Numbered from the stretch's first letter, positions 17,430 through 26,617 are shown. The stretch: DNA of 64,000 bases from an uncultured Collinsella sp. (GCA_902494035.1 CABURV010000002.1:1-64000); one strand, 5' to 3'. Translations and numbers: made by a program. Notes: a model not told the origin generated them from the letters alone.

Positions 17430-18365
17430 ATGGAAAGCCGCAAGCCGCATCTCGCCACCCTGCCCGGACTCATCCTGGGCTGTCTTGTTTGCTGTGCACT
17501 CTGGGGATCGGCCTTTCCCTGCATCAAGATCGGCTACGCACTCTTTGGTATCCCGGCGCACGACAGCGCTTCGCAGCTGCTCTTTGCAGGTTTACGCTTT
17601 ACGCTTGCCGGCGCCCTGGTTATCGTTGGGATGAGCGCGGCCCAACGCCGCCCTCTCATACCGCAAGCGCGCGACATCAAGCCCATCTTTGTCTTGTCGC
17701 TCTTCCAGACTATCGGGCAGTACTTCTTTTTCTATCTGGGCCTCTCGCGCGCCAGCGCCATGTCGAGCTCCATCATCGAGGCCAGCGCCAACTTCCTCGC
17801 AATCCTCTTTGCCGCCCTGGCATTTCACACCGAGAAGCTCAATACGGCCAAGGTGCTTGGCTGTGCGCTGGGCTTTGCCGGCGTCGCGCTCGTCAACCTT
17901 TCGGGCGCAGATGGCACCTTTGGCTTCAGGCTCGATGGCGAGGGCTTTATCCTAGCCTCCACTGTCGCGGGTGCTCTTTCGACCTGCCTGATCGGCATCT
18001 TCTCGCGCAAGCACGACGGTGTTTTGCTTGCCGGCTGGCAGTTTTTAGTCGGCGGCCTGGTCCTCACCGCCATCGGCTTTTTGATGGGTGGCGCGCTCTC
18101 CCCCACGGCGATTGTCCCCGCCATCGTGCTCATCATCTACATGGCGCTTATCTCCGCGGTCGCCTACTCGCTGTGGTCGCGCCTGCTTGCCGTCAACCCC
18201 GTCAGCCGCGTCTCGGTCTTTGGGTTTATGAACCCCGTCTTTGGTGTGCTGCTGAGCGCGCTGCTGCTCGGCGAAGGCGCGGGCACGAGCCCCGTTACCG
18301 TCATCGTTGCCCTGCTGTTGGTCTGCGGCGGCATCATCATCGTCAACAAACCCAAAAAAGCCTAG
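17430..18365 (+). CDS. DMT-superfamily (EamA) transporter
   Basis: 311 residues with ten predicted membrane segments made of two EamA repeats. The N-terminal LGCLVCCALWGSAFPCIKIGY and RFTLAGALVIVG are typical, and the repeat recurs in the C-terminal half at YMALISAVAYSLWSRLLAVNPVSRVSVFGFMNPVFGVLLSALLLGEG (shortened here into separate segments in the membrane plot). EamA proteins usually export amino acids or metabolites; the substrate is unknown. The start at 17430 follows GTAGGAAGGACATC. The gene lies directly after the purL terminator and appears monocistronic. Confidence 0.85.
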   Translation: MESRKPHLATLPGLILGCLVCCALWGSAFPCIKIGYALFGIPAHDSASQLLFAGLRFTLAGALVIVGMSAAQRRPLIPQARDIKPIFVLSLFQTIGQYFFFYLGLSRASAMSSSIIEASANFLAILFAALAFHTEKLNTAKVLGCALGFAGVALVNLSGADGTFGFRLDGEGFILASTVAGALSTCLIGIFSRKHDGVLLAGWQFLVGGLVLTAIGFLMGGALSPTAIVPAIVLIIYMALISAVAYSLWSRLLAVNPVSRVSVFGFMNPVFGVLLSALLLGEGAGTSPVTVIVALLLVCGGIIIVNKPKKA

Positions 18366-18514
18366 CGAGCTCACCTTTTTAGGGAGGGCATTCGCATACT
18401 TTAGCTTAATGGAGCACACTGGTTCTCGTTGATTTCGTATCGAGTCGCGGCGGCAGACGCCCGTCTTGCCGCACCGCGCCTGGGCATTATGGCCGGTGGC
18501 CCCCCCACAAACGC
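18366..18514. other. Intergenic stretch between convergent genes
   Basis: No gene is supported. A bulged hairpin, GCGGCAGACG with CGTCTTGCCGC, lies around 18449-18474 and could end transcription of the DMT gene, although it has no T-tract. Confidence 0.3.
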
Positions 18515-18554
18515 AAAAGGGGCGCACGACCAAACACGGTCGTATGCCCCTTTT
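18515..18554 (-). terminator. Terminator of the GGDEF gene (bidirectional shape)
   Basis: AAAAGGGGC and ACGACC pair with GGTCGT and GCCCCTTTT around a 6-base loop. It starts directly at the stop codon of the GGDEF gene on the minus strand, and the A and T runs on the two sides let it work in either direction. Confidence 0.8.
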
Positions 18555-19697
18555 CTAGCGTATTTGTACGCCGGCTTTCTTTTTCTCGGCCTTGACGCGA
18601 TAGAGCTCTGCATCGGCAGCGCGAAGTAAGTCTTGCCAGGTATCAACACTATCGCCGAACCGCGCGTAACCGATGGACATCCGCAATGCATACGGTACCT
18701 CGGCACGAGCGAGCTCGTCGTCAATCGCCGAACACAGGTCTATGATGTCCTGTTCCGCCGCGGCCTTTTGGAGCACCACAAACTCATCGCCACCATAACG
18801 TGCGATAAAGCCACCAGCCGGCGAGCAGACGTCCTTGAGCGCCGTCGCAACAACCTGAAGAGCATGGTCGCCCTCAACATGTCCATAGTGATCGTTAATC
18901 TGCTTAAAACCGTCAGCATCCATCATCAGCAGATACACACCCTCGGCCTGGTCAGTACCCGAGAACAGCGACAGCATATAGGTCTCAAAACGGTTGCGAT
19001 TGTTAAGGCCAGTCAACGGGTCGGTCGAGATCAGCTGCTCCTGGCAGATGATGTAGAGCAGCAGGATGCTCAGCGTTATACCGACACAAAGGCCCGGTAT
19101 CGAAAACACCACCTGGAAGGTACCACCCACCAGAGCGGGAACCGCAAAGAAGGCAAGAGTGCGATAAATGGCCTTCTTTTGCAGGCTTTCGGCTTTTCGA
19201 GCATGGACAAAGGCATGCAGGGACGTATATATGACGTAGCAGTAGCTAACAATAGGCTGAATCATATAAGCCGCACCGCGACGATATACGCCCTGTGCAT
19301 CGATGTAGAACAGGGCGTGTGTCCAGTAGCTTGTAAACGCCAACACAACCACCAGCACCGTCGGAAGCGTCGCGAGCACCACCCTGGAGCGCGTGGTCAG
19401 AAGTCGAGAGCCCTGCATCGTCTCGGAATAGATGAACCAGATGAGGCACGCGATGGCAAACAGCGAAAACGAAACCGCGTTGGAAACCCAGTTGGCAGCG
19501 ATGCCCAAGGAGGTGTTAACCCCGTCCGAGAGCGTCCAGATCATATCGAAGAAGACATAGGCGGCAGATGTGTAGCCGAGCATACTGAACAAAAGCTGCT
19601 GGGTGCTCGAGAACAGGGAGCGACGGCTTCGTGCGGCAAGTACGATAAGAATAATCATGCACAGCATAAATATCTCGATCTTGAGTGCCTTAACCAC
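18555..19697 (-). CDS. Membrane-anchored GGDEF protein (probable diguanylate cyclase)
   Basis: 380 residues. The first 215 or so form about six to eight hydrophobic segments, beginning FMLCMIILIVLAARS; the C-terminal 165 are a GGDEF domain. The domain has the metal and substrate residues: DPLTGLNNRNRFE, MMDADGFKQINDHYGHVEGD and an intact RYGGDEF. The usual RxxD inhibitory site before the GGDEF loop is absent (SPAGGFIARYGGDEF), so product inhibition may be lost. Expected activity is synthesis of cyclic di-GMP from GTP in response to a membrane signal. The start at 19697 is an ATG followed by VKALKIEIF. It is monocistronic. Confidence 0.9.
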   Translation of the reverse strand: MVKALKIEIFMLCMIILIVLAARSRRSLFSSTQQLLFSMLGYTSAAYVFFDMIWTLSDGVNTSLGIAANWVSNAVSFSLFAIACLIWFIYSETMQGSRLLTTRSRVVLATLPTVLVVVLAFTSYWTHALFYIDAQGVYRRGAAYMIQPIVSYCYVIYTSLHAFVHARKAESLQKKAIYRTLAFFAVPALVGGTFQVVFSIPGLCVGITLSILLLYIICQEQLISTDPLTGLNNRNRFETYMLSLFSGTDQAEGVYLLMMDADGFKQINDHYGHVEGDHALQVVATALKDVCSPAGGFIARYGGDEFVVLQKAAAEQDIIDLCSAIDDELARAEVPYALRMSIGYARFGDSVDTWQDLLRAADAELYRVKAEKKKAGVQIR

Positions 19698-19794
19698 TAG
19701 GTCCCATCCCCTCTATATCCAAGTCGCCAGAATCGCCCGAGTCATGCCCGGGCACCAAACACCCCTTACTCCGCAGGGGTAAAGGGAATAATAG

Positions 19795-19842
19795 CAGAGC
19801 GTCCGAATGACTCTGGATAACAGATGCCGTTCGGACGCTCTG
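19795..19842 (-). terminator. Terminator after the KdgT-like gene
   Basis: A perfect 13-bp inverted repeat, CAGAGCGTCCGAA with TTCGGACGCTCTG, with a 22-base loop, placed about 45 bases after the stop of the minus-strand permease gene. On that strand it is followed by CTATTATTCCC. A smaller ACCCCT/AGGGGT hairpin (19771-19790) lies further on, before the GGDEF gene. Confidence 0.65.
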
Positions 19843-19886
19843 ATGGCGCGAATTGCACGCACCGTTTCACTGATTCGAAGAGACGA

Positions 19887-20909
19887 CTACTCGCCGTCGA
19901 TATCGGTCGCAACAGCCTCCTCAATAGCCTCGACGCCTTCGACCGACAGATCCTCTTTGCCGTGGCAGAACTTCTTATCGACCCAGCCAGTCAGAATCGG
20001 GGCCATGATTGCCGTGATGATGACGGCAGTGGCGATCTGCGCATACGCGGTGGGCGCAAGCTCGGCATAGCGCGGAGCGACCTCGGCGAGGGCGACCGGC
20101 GTGGTCATGGCCGTGCCGGCAATGGTGGAGCAGGCAACGGCCGCCTTGCCGTTGCCGCCACACAGGCGCTCGAAGGCAAAGGTAATGGGACCGACGATAA
20201 AGAGCGTGATGAGGCCCAGCAGGATGCCCGAAATGCCGCCGGTGATGAAGCTCGAAAGGCTCATGGACGCACCGAGCTGAAAACCGATGACAGCGATCGC
20301 GGGATTGGCGCCGGGGACCAGCAGGTTCTTGATAAACGGGAACAAGTTGCCCAGGACCATGCCGATAACAAGCGGCAGGATGGATCCGATGATAGTGCCG
20401 ACGGGGATGTTGGCGAGACCCGAAACACCAAGGATGATCATCGTGACGGCGGGGCCGGCCGTAAAGAACAGGATACCGACAGCGCCCTGCTCGGACTCAT
20501 CGCCGAACTCGCCCATGATGCCCGTATAGAGCGCCATGTTGCAAAACGTAATGCCGCCGATGATGGAAACCGAACTCAGGCCTAAAAAGTTATCGTTAAA
20601 GAAGTACGCGACGCCCAGACCCAGCGCGGCTGCCACTACAAGCTTAGGAACCAGCACGACGATGCCGGTCTTGATGGCGCCCGGCGTGGACTTAAAGCTG
20701 ATGCCGGCGCCCACGAACAGCAAGATCGCGGCAACGATGGTGTTGGAGCCGCCGCGGCAGGCAGCCGTAAAGAAGCCGCCGACTTCAAAGACCTGTGGGC
20801 AGAAGGTATTGAGCAAAAGGCCGACGATCATCGGATAGATCATGATGTCGCCCGGGATGCGCGGTACCTTGAATTTCTTTTGCTCGTTGGCGGTCGCTTC
20901 CTGTGCCAT
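19887..20909 (-). CDS. 2-keto-3-deoxygluconate permease (KdgT family)
   Basis: 340 residues with about ten hydrophobic segments. The opening KVPRIPGDIMIYPMIVGLLLNTFCP and the later GGFFTAACRGGSN, CNMALYTGIMGEFGDESE and the C-terminal SLSSFITGGISGILLG resemble the KdgT permeases that import 2-keto-3-deoxygluconate from pectin or uronate breakdown with a proton. The start ATG at 20909 follows GGGGG; an in-frame extension upstream is not supported. No kdgK, kdgA or uronate genes are adjacent, so the physiological substrate is uncertain. Confidence 0.8.
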   Translation of the reverse strand: MAQEATANEQKKFKVPRIPGDIMIYPMIVGLLLNTFCPQVFEVGGFFTAACRGGSNTIVAAILLFVGAGISFKSTPGAIKTGIVVLVPKLVVAAALGLGVAYFFNDNFLGLSSVSIIGGITFCNMALYTGIMGEFGDESEQGAVGILFFTAGPAVTMIILGVSGLANIPVGTIIGSILPLVIGMVLGNLFPFIKNLLVPGANPAIAVIGFQLGASMSLSSFITGGISGILLGLITLFIVGPITFAFERLCGGNGKAAVACSTIAGTAMTTPVALAEVAPRYAELAPTAYAQIATAVIITAIMAPILTGWVDKKFCHGKEDLSVEGVEAIEEAVATDIDGE

Positions 20910-21050
20910 GAAACCCCCATTTCCGCTGACGCAGAACAAAAGCCCACGTCACGCTTTGCTACAGTAAAGTTTGACCATGGTACCAGAAGAAGCAGACCGC
21001 CTCGGTGAGAAATTCGATTCGTTAGGCCGGGACGATAACGCGTCCTGCTC

Positions 21051-21374
21051 CTATACGAGGCTCAAAACGATATAGAACACGATGCCCGAAACGCAGCACC
21101 ACAACATCGACTTTGTCTTGATTGCCACCGCTACGACGCCGGCGGCCGCAATCCAGGGAACCAAGGCAGGCCAGAGTCCCGCGTCGAACGCGCCGGGGTT
21201 CACCAAGTCGTTGGCGACCAGCGCGGCAAAGGCAGCGGGCGGGATATAGCCCAGGGCCTCGGTAATGCGGGGCGACAGGGTCCGCCCGCGCAAGGCGAAC
21301 GCCGGCGCGATGCGAAAGAACGCGATAGCAGCCCACGACGACAGCCACAGAACCAAGAACTCGTTAACGGGCAT
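21051..21374 (-). CDS. azlD: AzlD-family branched-chain amino acid exporter small subunit
   Basis: 107 residues with about four membrane segments. The sequence around RIAPAFALRGRTLSPRITE and YIPPAAFAALVANDL is typical of AzlD. It overlaps the end of azlC by 11 bases and starts at the ATG at 21374 behind AGAGGTG, seven bases upstream. AzlD works with AzlC to export branched-chain amino acids or analogues such as azaleucine. The window therefore carries both a liv importer and an azl exporter. Confidence 0.88.
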   Translation of the reverse strand: MPVNEFLVLWLSSWAAIAFFRIAPAFALRGRTLSPRITEALGYIPPAAFAALVANDLVNPGAFDAGLWPALVPWIAAAGVVAVAIKTKSMLWCCVSGIVFYIVLSLV

Positions 21375-22056
21375 CGCGGGCACCTCTTCCGTCAAATACA
21401 GCATCGCACGCCAGCGCAATGGCAATGCCGACCACGACACTTGCCGGCACGGCAATATTCGTGAGGCCCAAGAACTTGCATACGGAGACGGATACCGCAC
21501 CCGAAACCGCCGCGACAACGTTGCCGCGCGACAGCCGCTGCGAAAAGAGCAGACAGATAAAGAGCGAGGTGCAGACAAAGGCTGCAATGGCGGTGGGAAC
21601 ATCGACAACGGCGCCGACGATAGCGCCCATCGTACACGAAACGCCCCATGTTGCGATAAGGATCGCGTTGAGCACAAAGGACTCGCGCGGGCCCCAATCC
21701 TCCCCTTCAACCAACTTGGCAAGCGAGATGCCATATGCCTCCTCGGTAAGTGTCGCGGCAACAGCCAGCGTCTGACGCTTCGAGGCACCCCTCAGATGCG
21801 GCGCGATCGATGCCGAGTAAAGCGCAAAACGCGAGGAGATGGCGGCAACGCTCGCGATAATCGAAGGTGCCGGTACGCCCGCCAGCCAAAGATTGCAGAT
21901 CATAAACTGACCGCTGCCCGTCACAAACGTGCTGCTCAGGGCAAAGACCATCCAGGGCTCCATTCCCGTCTGTCCCATGATCATTCCGCACGGCGCGCCT
22001 ATTGCAACATAGGTAAGCATCACTGGCCAGACGGTTCTAACGATTTTGAGCACCAT
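21364..22056 (-). CDS. azlC: AzlC-family branched-chain amino acid exporter large subunit
   Basis: 230 residues with several membrane segments, the usual AzlC size. VMLTYVAIGAPCGMIMGQTG, TGSGQFMICNLWLAGVP, RFALYSASIAPHLRG and LTEEAYGIS match the conserved core of AzlC. The start is taken at the ATG at 22056, where the hydrophobic N-terminus begins; the frame is open to 22125 but without family features. It is coupled to azlD through an 11-base overlap. Confidence 0.9.
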   Translation of the reverse strand: MVLKIVRTVWPVMLTYVAIGAPCGMIMGQTGMEPWMVFALSSTFVTGSGQFMICNLWLAGVPAPSIIASVAAISSRFALYSASIAPHLRGASKRQTLAVAATLTEEAYGISLAKLVEGEDWGPRESFVLNAILIATWGVSCTMGAIVGAVVDVPTAIAAFVCTSLFICLLFSQRLSRGNVVAAVSGAVSVSVCKFLGLTNIAVPASVVVGIAIALACDAVFDGRGARDAR

Positions 22057-22182
22057 ACGCTTCTCATCCTGACAAGGTCTCCGAGCCGCATGTAGCGACA
22101 CGGCAGAATCATCATCCGACAGCAACCGAGTTCACCTACAATTGCCACCGGATCGAAAGACACAACTTTTTAGGAAGTCATT

Positions 22183-22995
22183 ATGACAGCTATCGATCGA
22201 GACCGGGCGCGCGCGGCCTTCAAAAGCTACACCGATGCCTACGACGCCACCAACCCACGCATCGCGCTCAAAATCGAGCATACGTACCACGTGGCCGAGG
22301 CATGCGATGCCGTAGCGCGCGAGCAGGGCTGGTCGTCAGAAGATATTGACCTGGCATGGCTTTGCGGCCTGCTACACGATATGGGCCGCTTTGAGCAGCT
22401 GCGACGCTGGGACACCTTTAAGGACGCCGAGAGCATGAGCCATGCGGCGCTGGGCATCGAGGTCCTCTTTGGCGAGAATCCCGCCGATGCACCCGCCGTA
22501 ACGAGCATCCGCGACTTTATCGATGACCCGGCAGAAGATGAGCTCATCCGAGCGAGCATTGCCTATCACAGCGATTTCCGTCTACCCGCGCAGCTCGACG
22601 TGCGCACGCGAAGCTTCTGCGATATCGTGCGCGATGGTGACAAGATCGACATTATGCGCACCATCGCCGACAGCACCGTCGAGACCATCCTTAAGGTGGA
22701 TGAGGACGCATTTCTCGCCAGCCACTTCTCGGCACCGACGCTGGCCGCCTTTGACGAGCACCGCTGCGTCACGCGCGATGAGCGCGATGAGCCCGCCGAC
22801 TTCTTGGTGGGGCTCATCTGCTTTATGTTTGAGCTCGTCTATCCGGCAAGCCGTGCGCTGGCGCGCGTGCAGGGCGATATCTATCGCCTGCTCGACGCGC
22901 CCTTTGGCATTACGCGCCCCTTTACCGATCCCGCCACGCAAGCGACCTGGGAGCGCCTAAAGGACGAGATGCGCGACTGGCTGGCGCGCGCCTAG
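22183..22995 (+). CDS. HD-domain phosphohydrolase
   Basis: 270 residues. An N-terminal HD fold is visible: a first histidine in EHTYHVAEAC (about residues 28-37) and the metal-binding HD pair in GLLHDMGRFEQ (about 62-72), with a later HSDFRLP near 127-133. HD proteins hydrolyse nucleotides or phosphoesters; the substrate is not evident. There is no RelA or cyclic-dinucleotide hallmark. The start ATG follows TTAGGAAGTCATT. Its stop codon overlaps that of the convergent etfA gene in a shared CTAG (22992-22995). Confidence 0.8.
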   Translation: MTAIDRDRARAAFKSYTDAYDATNPRIALKIEHTYHVAEACDAVAREQGWSSEDIDLAWLCGLLHDMGRFEQLRRWDTFKDAESMSHAALGIEVLFGENPADAPAVTSIRDFIDDPAEDELIRASIAYHSDFRLPAQLDVRTRSFCDIVRDGDKIDIMRTIADSTVETILKVDEDAFLASHFSAPTLAAFDEHRCVTRDERDEPADFLVGLICFMFELVYPASRALARVQGDIYRLLDAPFGITRPFTDPATQATWERLKDEMRDWLARA

Positions 22996-24197
22996 CGCTC
23001 AAGCTGGGCCAGTAGCTCCTCGACGACCTCGACGGCATCGCCGACAACCTTGTACTGGGCAGCACCAAAGATGGGGGCATCCGGGTCCTCGTTGATGGCG
23101 ATAATGCACTCTGCCCCACCGATGCCGGCAAGATGCTGGATGGCGCCCGAAACACCGATACTCACGAGAAGTTTGGGCGAAACCGATACGCCCGTCTGGC
23201 CAATCTGATGGCGATACTCCAACCAGCCGGCCTCCACGACAGGTCGCGTGCAGCCAAGCTCGGCTCCCAGAGCCTCGGCGAGTTTTCGCATCAGGGGCAG
23301 ATTCTTCTTGGAACCAATGCCGCGACCCACCACGACCAGGCGCTCGGCATCGGCGATCGAAGCCTGCTGTCCCCACTCCTCGGCGGGAATCGAGATCTCG
23401 ACACGAGCTTTGACGTCTTCTGAAAGCGTTACCTGGGTAATCGTTCCAGAACGGCTGTAGTCGAAGTCGGGCGCCTTAAAAATACCGGGGCGCACCGTGG
23501 CCATCTGGGGTCGGTGATTGGGGCAGATGATGGTGGCCATCAAGTTGCCGCCAAACGCCGGGCGCGTCTGCTGCAGCAGACCCGTCTCCGTATCCATCGA
23601 AAGCACGGTGCAATCGGCCGTAAGGCCCGTCTGCAAACGTACGGCGACACCAGGTGCCAGCTCGCGACCAAAGGCGGTCGCGCCGTAGAGGATGGCCTCG
23701 GGCTTGCGCTCGGCCACCAAATCGCAAATCAGACGGGCATAGGTCTCTGCGTCGTTTTGACACAGACGCTCGTCGCGACAGACCACAACTTCATCCGCAC
23801 CGGCACAGACCAGATGCTCCAGCTCCTCGAGCGAGCTCTCGGGGCTCATGCCGACCAATGCCACCAAACGGCAGCCGCGGGCATCGGCAAGCTCACGGCC
23901 CTTACCCATCAGCTCATAGGCAACAGGAGCCACTGTATCGTGCTCGTCGGTCTGCACGAATACCCAGATGTCTCGATATGTATCAAGGTCCGCCGCGCCG
24001 GCGGCCTCGTCACGCTCGATCGAGATAGCGTTGACGGGGCAGGCATCGACGCACCCGCCGCACAGAATGCAGCCGTCGGTTACGCGGGCACAGCGGTTGG
24101 GACGCCCACCCTCCACCACAATGCCGCCCGAGGCGCAGGCACGGACGCAGCGACCGCAACCGATGCAGGCTTCGCTATCGATATTCAATCCGCTCAT
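22992..24197 (-). CDS. Electron transfer flavoprotein alpha subunit with N-terminal 2[4Fe-4S] ferredoxin domain
   Basis: 401 residues. Residues 1-65 form a bacterial ferredoxin with two quartets, C11-C14-C17-C21 and C43-C46-C49-C53. The rest is an EtfA with the C-terminal FAD-binding domain: VVGRGIGSKKNL, GCTRPVVEAGW, RHQIGQTG, SIGVSGAIQHLAG and INEDPDAPI. The iron-sulfur extension matches the arrangement in LctC of the lactate-oxidising, electron-confurcating LctBCD complex and in some bifurcating Etfs. It directly follows etfB, with the ATG at 24197 next to the etfB stop at 24198, and is the last gene of lctD-etfB-etfA. Confidence 0.93.
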   Translation of the reverse strand: MSGLNIDSEACIGCGRCVRACASGGIVVEGGRPNRCARVTDGCILCGGCVDACPVNAISIERDEAAGAADLDTYRDIWVFVQTDEHDTVAPVAYELMGKGRELADARGCRLVALVGMSPESSLEELEHLVCAGADEVVVCRDERLCQNDAETYARLICDLVAERKPEAILYGATAFGRELAPGVAVRLQTGLTADCTVLSMDTETGLLQQTRPAFGGNLMATIICPNHRPQMATVRPGIFKAPDFDYSRSGTITQVTLSEDVKARVEISIPAEEWGQQASIADAERLVVVGRGIGSKKNLPLMRKLAEALGAELGCTRPVVEAGWLEYRHQIGQTGVSVSPKLLVSIGVSGAIQHLAGIGGAECIIAINEDPDAPIFGAAQYKVVGDAVEVVEELLAQLER

Positions 24198-25013
24198 CTA
24201 TGCCATCCCCTCGATAATCTTGGCGAGCTTTTCCGCCTGCTCGGATGCCGTGCCCTCAACGGTCTCGTACGTTTGATCACGGTCGGGCACAAACGAGCGC
24301 ACGACCTGTGTCGGCGACCCGGCAAGACCGCAACGCGCGGGGTCGGCGTTCACGTCGGCGGCACTGACCACGCGCACGTCCGCCTCCTCCGCCGCGCGAA
24401 TACCGGCAATACTCGGCATACGCAACTGGCCAATCTCCTTGGCAGTCGTCATCGCGCACGGCATCTCAAGACACACCGTCTCCTCGCCGGCATCGCATCC
24501 GTGAACGAGCGCCAGCGAGCCACACGTCGTAAAGCCCGCGCTTTGCACGCAGCTCACGTCGGTCACGCAGGGAATCTCAAAGGCACCGGCAAGCTCGGGA
24601 CCAATCTGGGCCGTATCGCCATCCACCGCCATCTTGCCGCAGATGAGCAGATCGAAGTCCTCGTCGAGCGCCTCGATGCCGCATTTGAGAGCATAGGTGG
24701 TCGCCAGGGTATCGGCACCTGCAAAGGCGCGATCGGTCAGCAGCAGCGCGTCGTCGGCACCTCGAGCGATGCAGTCGCGCAGCAGCAACTCGGTCGCGGG
24801 GATGCCCATCGACACCACCGTTACGCGCACGTCCATGCCAAAGCCGATAAAGTCGTCTTTCAGCGCCAGCGCGCATTCCAAAGCGCTCGCATCAAAGGGA
24901 TTAATGACCGTCTGCTTGCCATCGCGCACGATGGTATTGGTCTTGGGGTCCATCTTGACCTCGGTGCTGCCCGGCACGGCCTTGACGCACACCACCATAT
25001 GGAAATCGCTCAT
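24198..25013 (-). CDS. Electron transfer flavoprotein beta subunit
   Basis: 271 residues from the ATG at 25013, with AAAGGGAG nine bases upstream. A GTG at 25019 overlapping the lctD stop (GTGA) would add two residues. Family hallmarks are VVCVKAVPGSTEVKMDPKTN, INPFDASALECALALKD and the later CGKMAVDGDTAQIGPELA. EtfB carries the second nucleotide site, which in bifurcating forms is FAD and not AMP. Position between the FAD oxidase and the ferredoxin-fused EtfA suggests one enzyme complex. Confidence 0.93.
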   Translation of the reverse strand: MSDFHMVVCVKAVPGSTEVKMDPKTNTIVRDGKQTVINPFDASALECALALKDDFIGFGMDVRVTVVSMGIPATELLLRDCIARGADDALLLTDRAFAGADTLATTYALKCGIEALDEDFDLLICGKMAVDGDTAQIGPELAGAFEIPCVTDVSCVQSAGFTTCGSLALVHGCDAGEETVCLEMPCAMTTAKEIGQLRMPSIAGIRAAEEADVRVVSAADVNADPARCGLAGSPTQVVRSFVPDRDQTYETVEGTASEQAEKLAKIIEGMA

Positions 25014-25015
25014 CT

Positions 25016-26617
25016 TCACGCACTCCCTTTCTGGACGAGCTCATCCAAGAGCTTCTCCGAAAACAGGTTGCCGCGACCCAGCTGCCCGTCGGGATCGAGC
25101 TGGAGCTTGAGCCGCGCCGACTCGACCATGGCCTCGTGACCGTACATCGTCTCTAAGAAGCCCGCCTTGATCTTGCCGACGCCGTGCTCGGCAGAAACGG
25201 CACCGCCCATAGCCGTTACCTCCGCAGCCCACTGGGCAAACAGCTCGCCACCGCGACGGTAGTCCTGCGCATCGCGCGGCAGGATGTTCACATGCAGATG
25301 GTTGTTACCGATGTGCCCCCAGGCAGCAGATTCAAGCCCGCTTTCGGCCAGTGTGCGGCGATAGAGGGCCACGACATCGGCAAGGCGTGCATTGGGCACC
25401 GACATGTCCGAACCCAGTTTGGTGATGGTGGGATCCGTGCGGCGACGCTCGTCGATAAGCATGTTGACGCTCTCGGGCACCGCGTGGCGGAAGAACCGCT
25501 GGCATTCGCGATCGACTTCGGTGCGCGCGACCCATGTCGCATCGTCGCTGCCGCCCGCAAGCTCTAGTACCCACCCCAAGTGATACAGCTCCTCAGTCGC
25601 CTGGGCTTCGTCGTCGCAGTCGAGCTCCACGTAAACACAGACCTTAGCGTCTTTGTCGAGCGCCGGCAGCGAGGCGAACGCAGTCGACTGCTCGCGCTGG
25701 CGACGTAGAATATCCAGGGCGCCAGCGTCGAAGTACTCGATGGCAGCCGCATGGGACAGGACGGGGCGCACGGAATCGGTAAAGGACACGGCCTTGTCTT
25801 CGCTATCGAAAAAGCAGCTCACACCCCAAACGACCGCAGGCGCCGCCTGCAGGGCAATCTCGAGCTCGGTGATAACGCCGAGCGTGCCGCAAGCACCGAT
25901 AAAGAGGTCGATGGCGTCCATTTCGTCCGCAACGAAATAGCCTGAGGCATTTTTTGTCTTGGGCATGGTGTAGTCAGGAAGATCGAGCTCGAGTGCACGG
26001 CCCGCTGCCGTCACGAGCGACAGGCGGCGGCCCTGGGCAAAAGCCTCGCCGCGCTGAAGCTCAAGCAAATCGCCATCAGCCAGCGCGACGTGGAGTCCCG
26101 TGATATGCGGGCGCATGGGGCCGTAAGCGTAGCTGCGGGCGCCGGAGGCGTTGCATGCCGCCATGCCGCCCAGACAGGCAGATGCCTCAGTGGGATCGGT
26201 GGGAAAAAACTGCTCCGGGGCCTCTTGGAACTCCTCGTAGGCCTCAAGCGATGCCTGGTCCCAACCAGCGATCGGCAGCACCTTCTTGCTCAGCTGCTTG
26301 CGCAGCTCCGAGAGCACGACGCCCGGCTCCACACGCAGTAGAAAGCGGCCTTGTTCATCGCGGCGAAGGCCCAAGTAGCGATTCATACGGGAAGTATTGA
26401 GGATATGCCCGCCGTGGGGCACGGCACCGGCGGCAAGGCCGGTTCGGGCGCCCTGAACCGTTACCGGGACACGCTCGGCATGGAGCTTTTCCAAAATGGC
26501 ACGGACCTCGTCTTCCGTTGTCGGAAACGAGATGCTCGAGGCCTCGCCCGATGCGCGAGACTCATCGCGACCATACTCTTCGAACTCGTCGGTGAAGGGT
26601 TTGATGGTTACAGACAC
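25016..26617 (-). CDS. FAD-linked oxidase, probable lactate dehydrogenase (GlcD/LctD type)
   Basis: 533 residues. An N-terminal PCMH-type FAD-binding domain has VTVQGARTGLAAGAVPHGG and LRVEPGVVLSELRKQL; the C-terminal FAD-oxidase domain has WGHIGNNHLHVNILP and AVSAEHGVGKIKAGFLE, the conserved histidine-bearing segments of GlcD, D-lactate dehydrogenase and LctD. The GTG start at 26617 has AAAGGGGAG five bases upstream. Operon order lctD-etfB-etfA with a ferredoxin-fused EtfA supports NAD+-dependent lactate oxidation driven by reduced ferredoxin. Glycolate or another 2-hydroxyacid remains possible. Confidence 0.88.
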   Translation of the reverse strand: MSVTIKPFTDEFEEYGRDESRASGEASSISFPTTEDEVRAILEKLHAERVPVTVQGARTGLAAGAVPHGGHILNTSRMNRYLGLRRDEQGRFLLRVEPGVVLSELRKQLSKKVLPIAGWDQASLEAYEEFQEAPEQFFPTDPTEASACLGGMAACNASGARSYAYGPMRPHITGLHVALADGDLLELQRGEAFAQGRRLSLVTAAGRALELDLPDYTMPKTKNASGYFVADEMDAIDLFIGACGTLGVITELEIALQAAPAVVWGVSCFFDSEDKAVSFTDSVRPVLSHAAAIEYFDAGALDILRRQREQSTAFASLPALDKDAKVCVYVELDCDDEAQATEELYHLGWVLELAGGSDDATWVARTEVDRECQRFFRHAVPESVNMLIDERRRTDPTITKLGSDMSVPNARLADVVALYRRTLAESGLESAAWGHIGNNHLHVNILPRDAQDYRRGGELFAQWAAEVTAMGGAVSAEHGVGKIKAGFLETMYGHEAMVESARLKLQLDPDGQLGRGNLFSEKLLDELVQKGSA

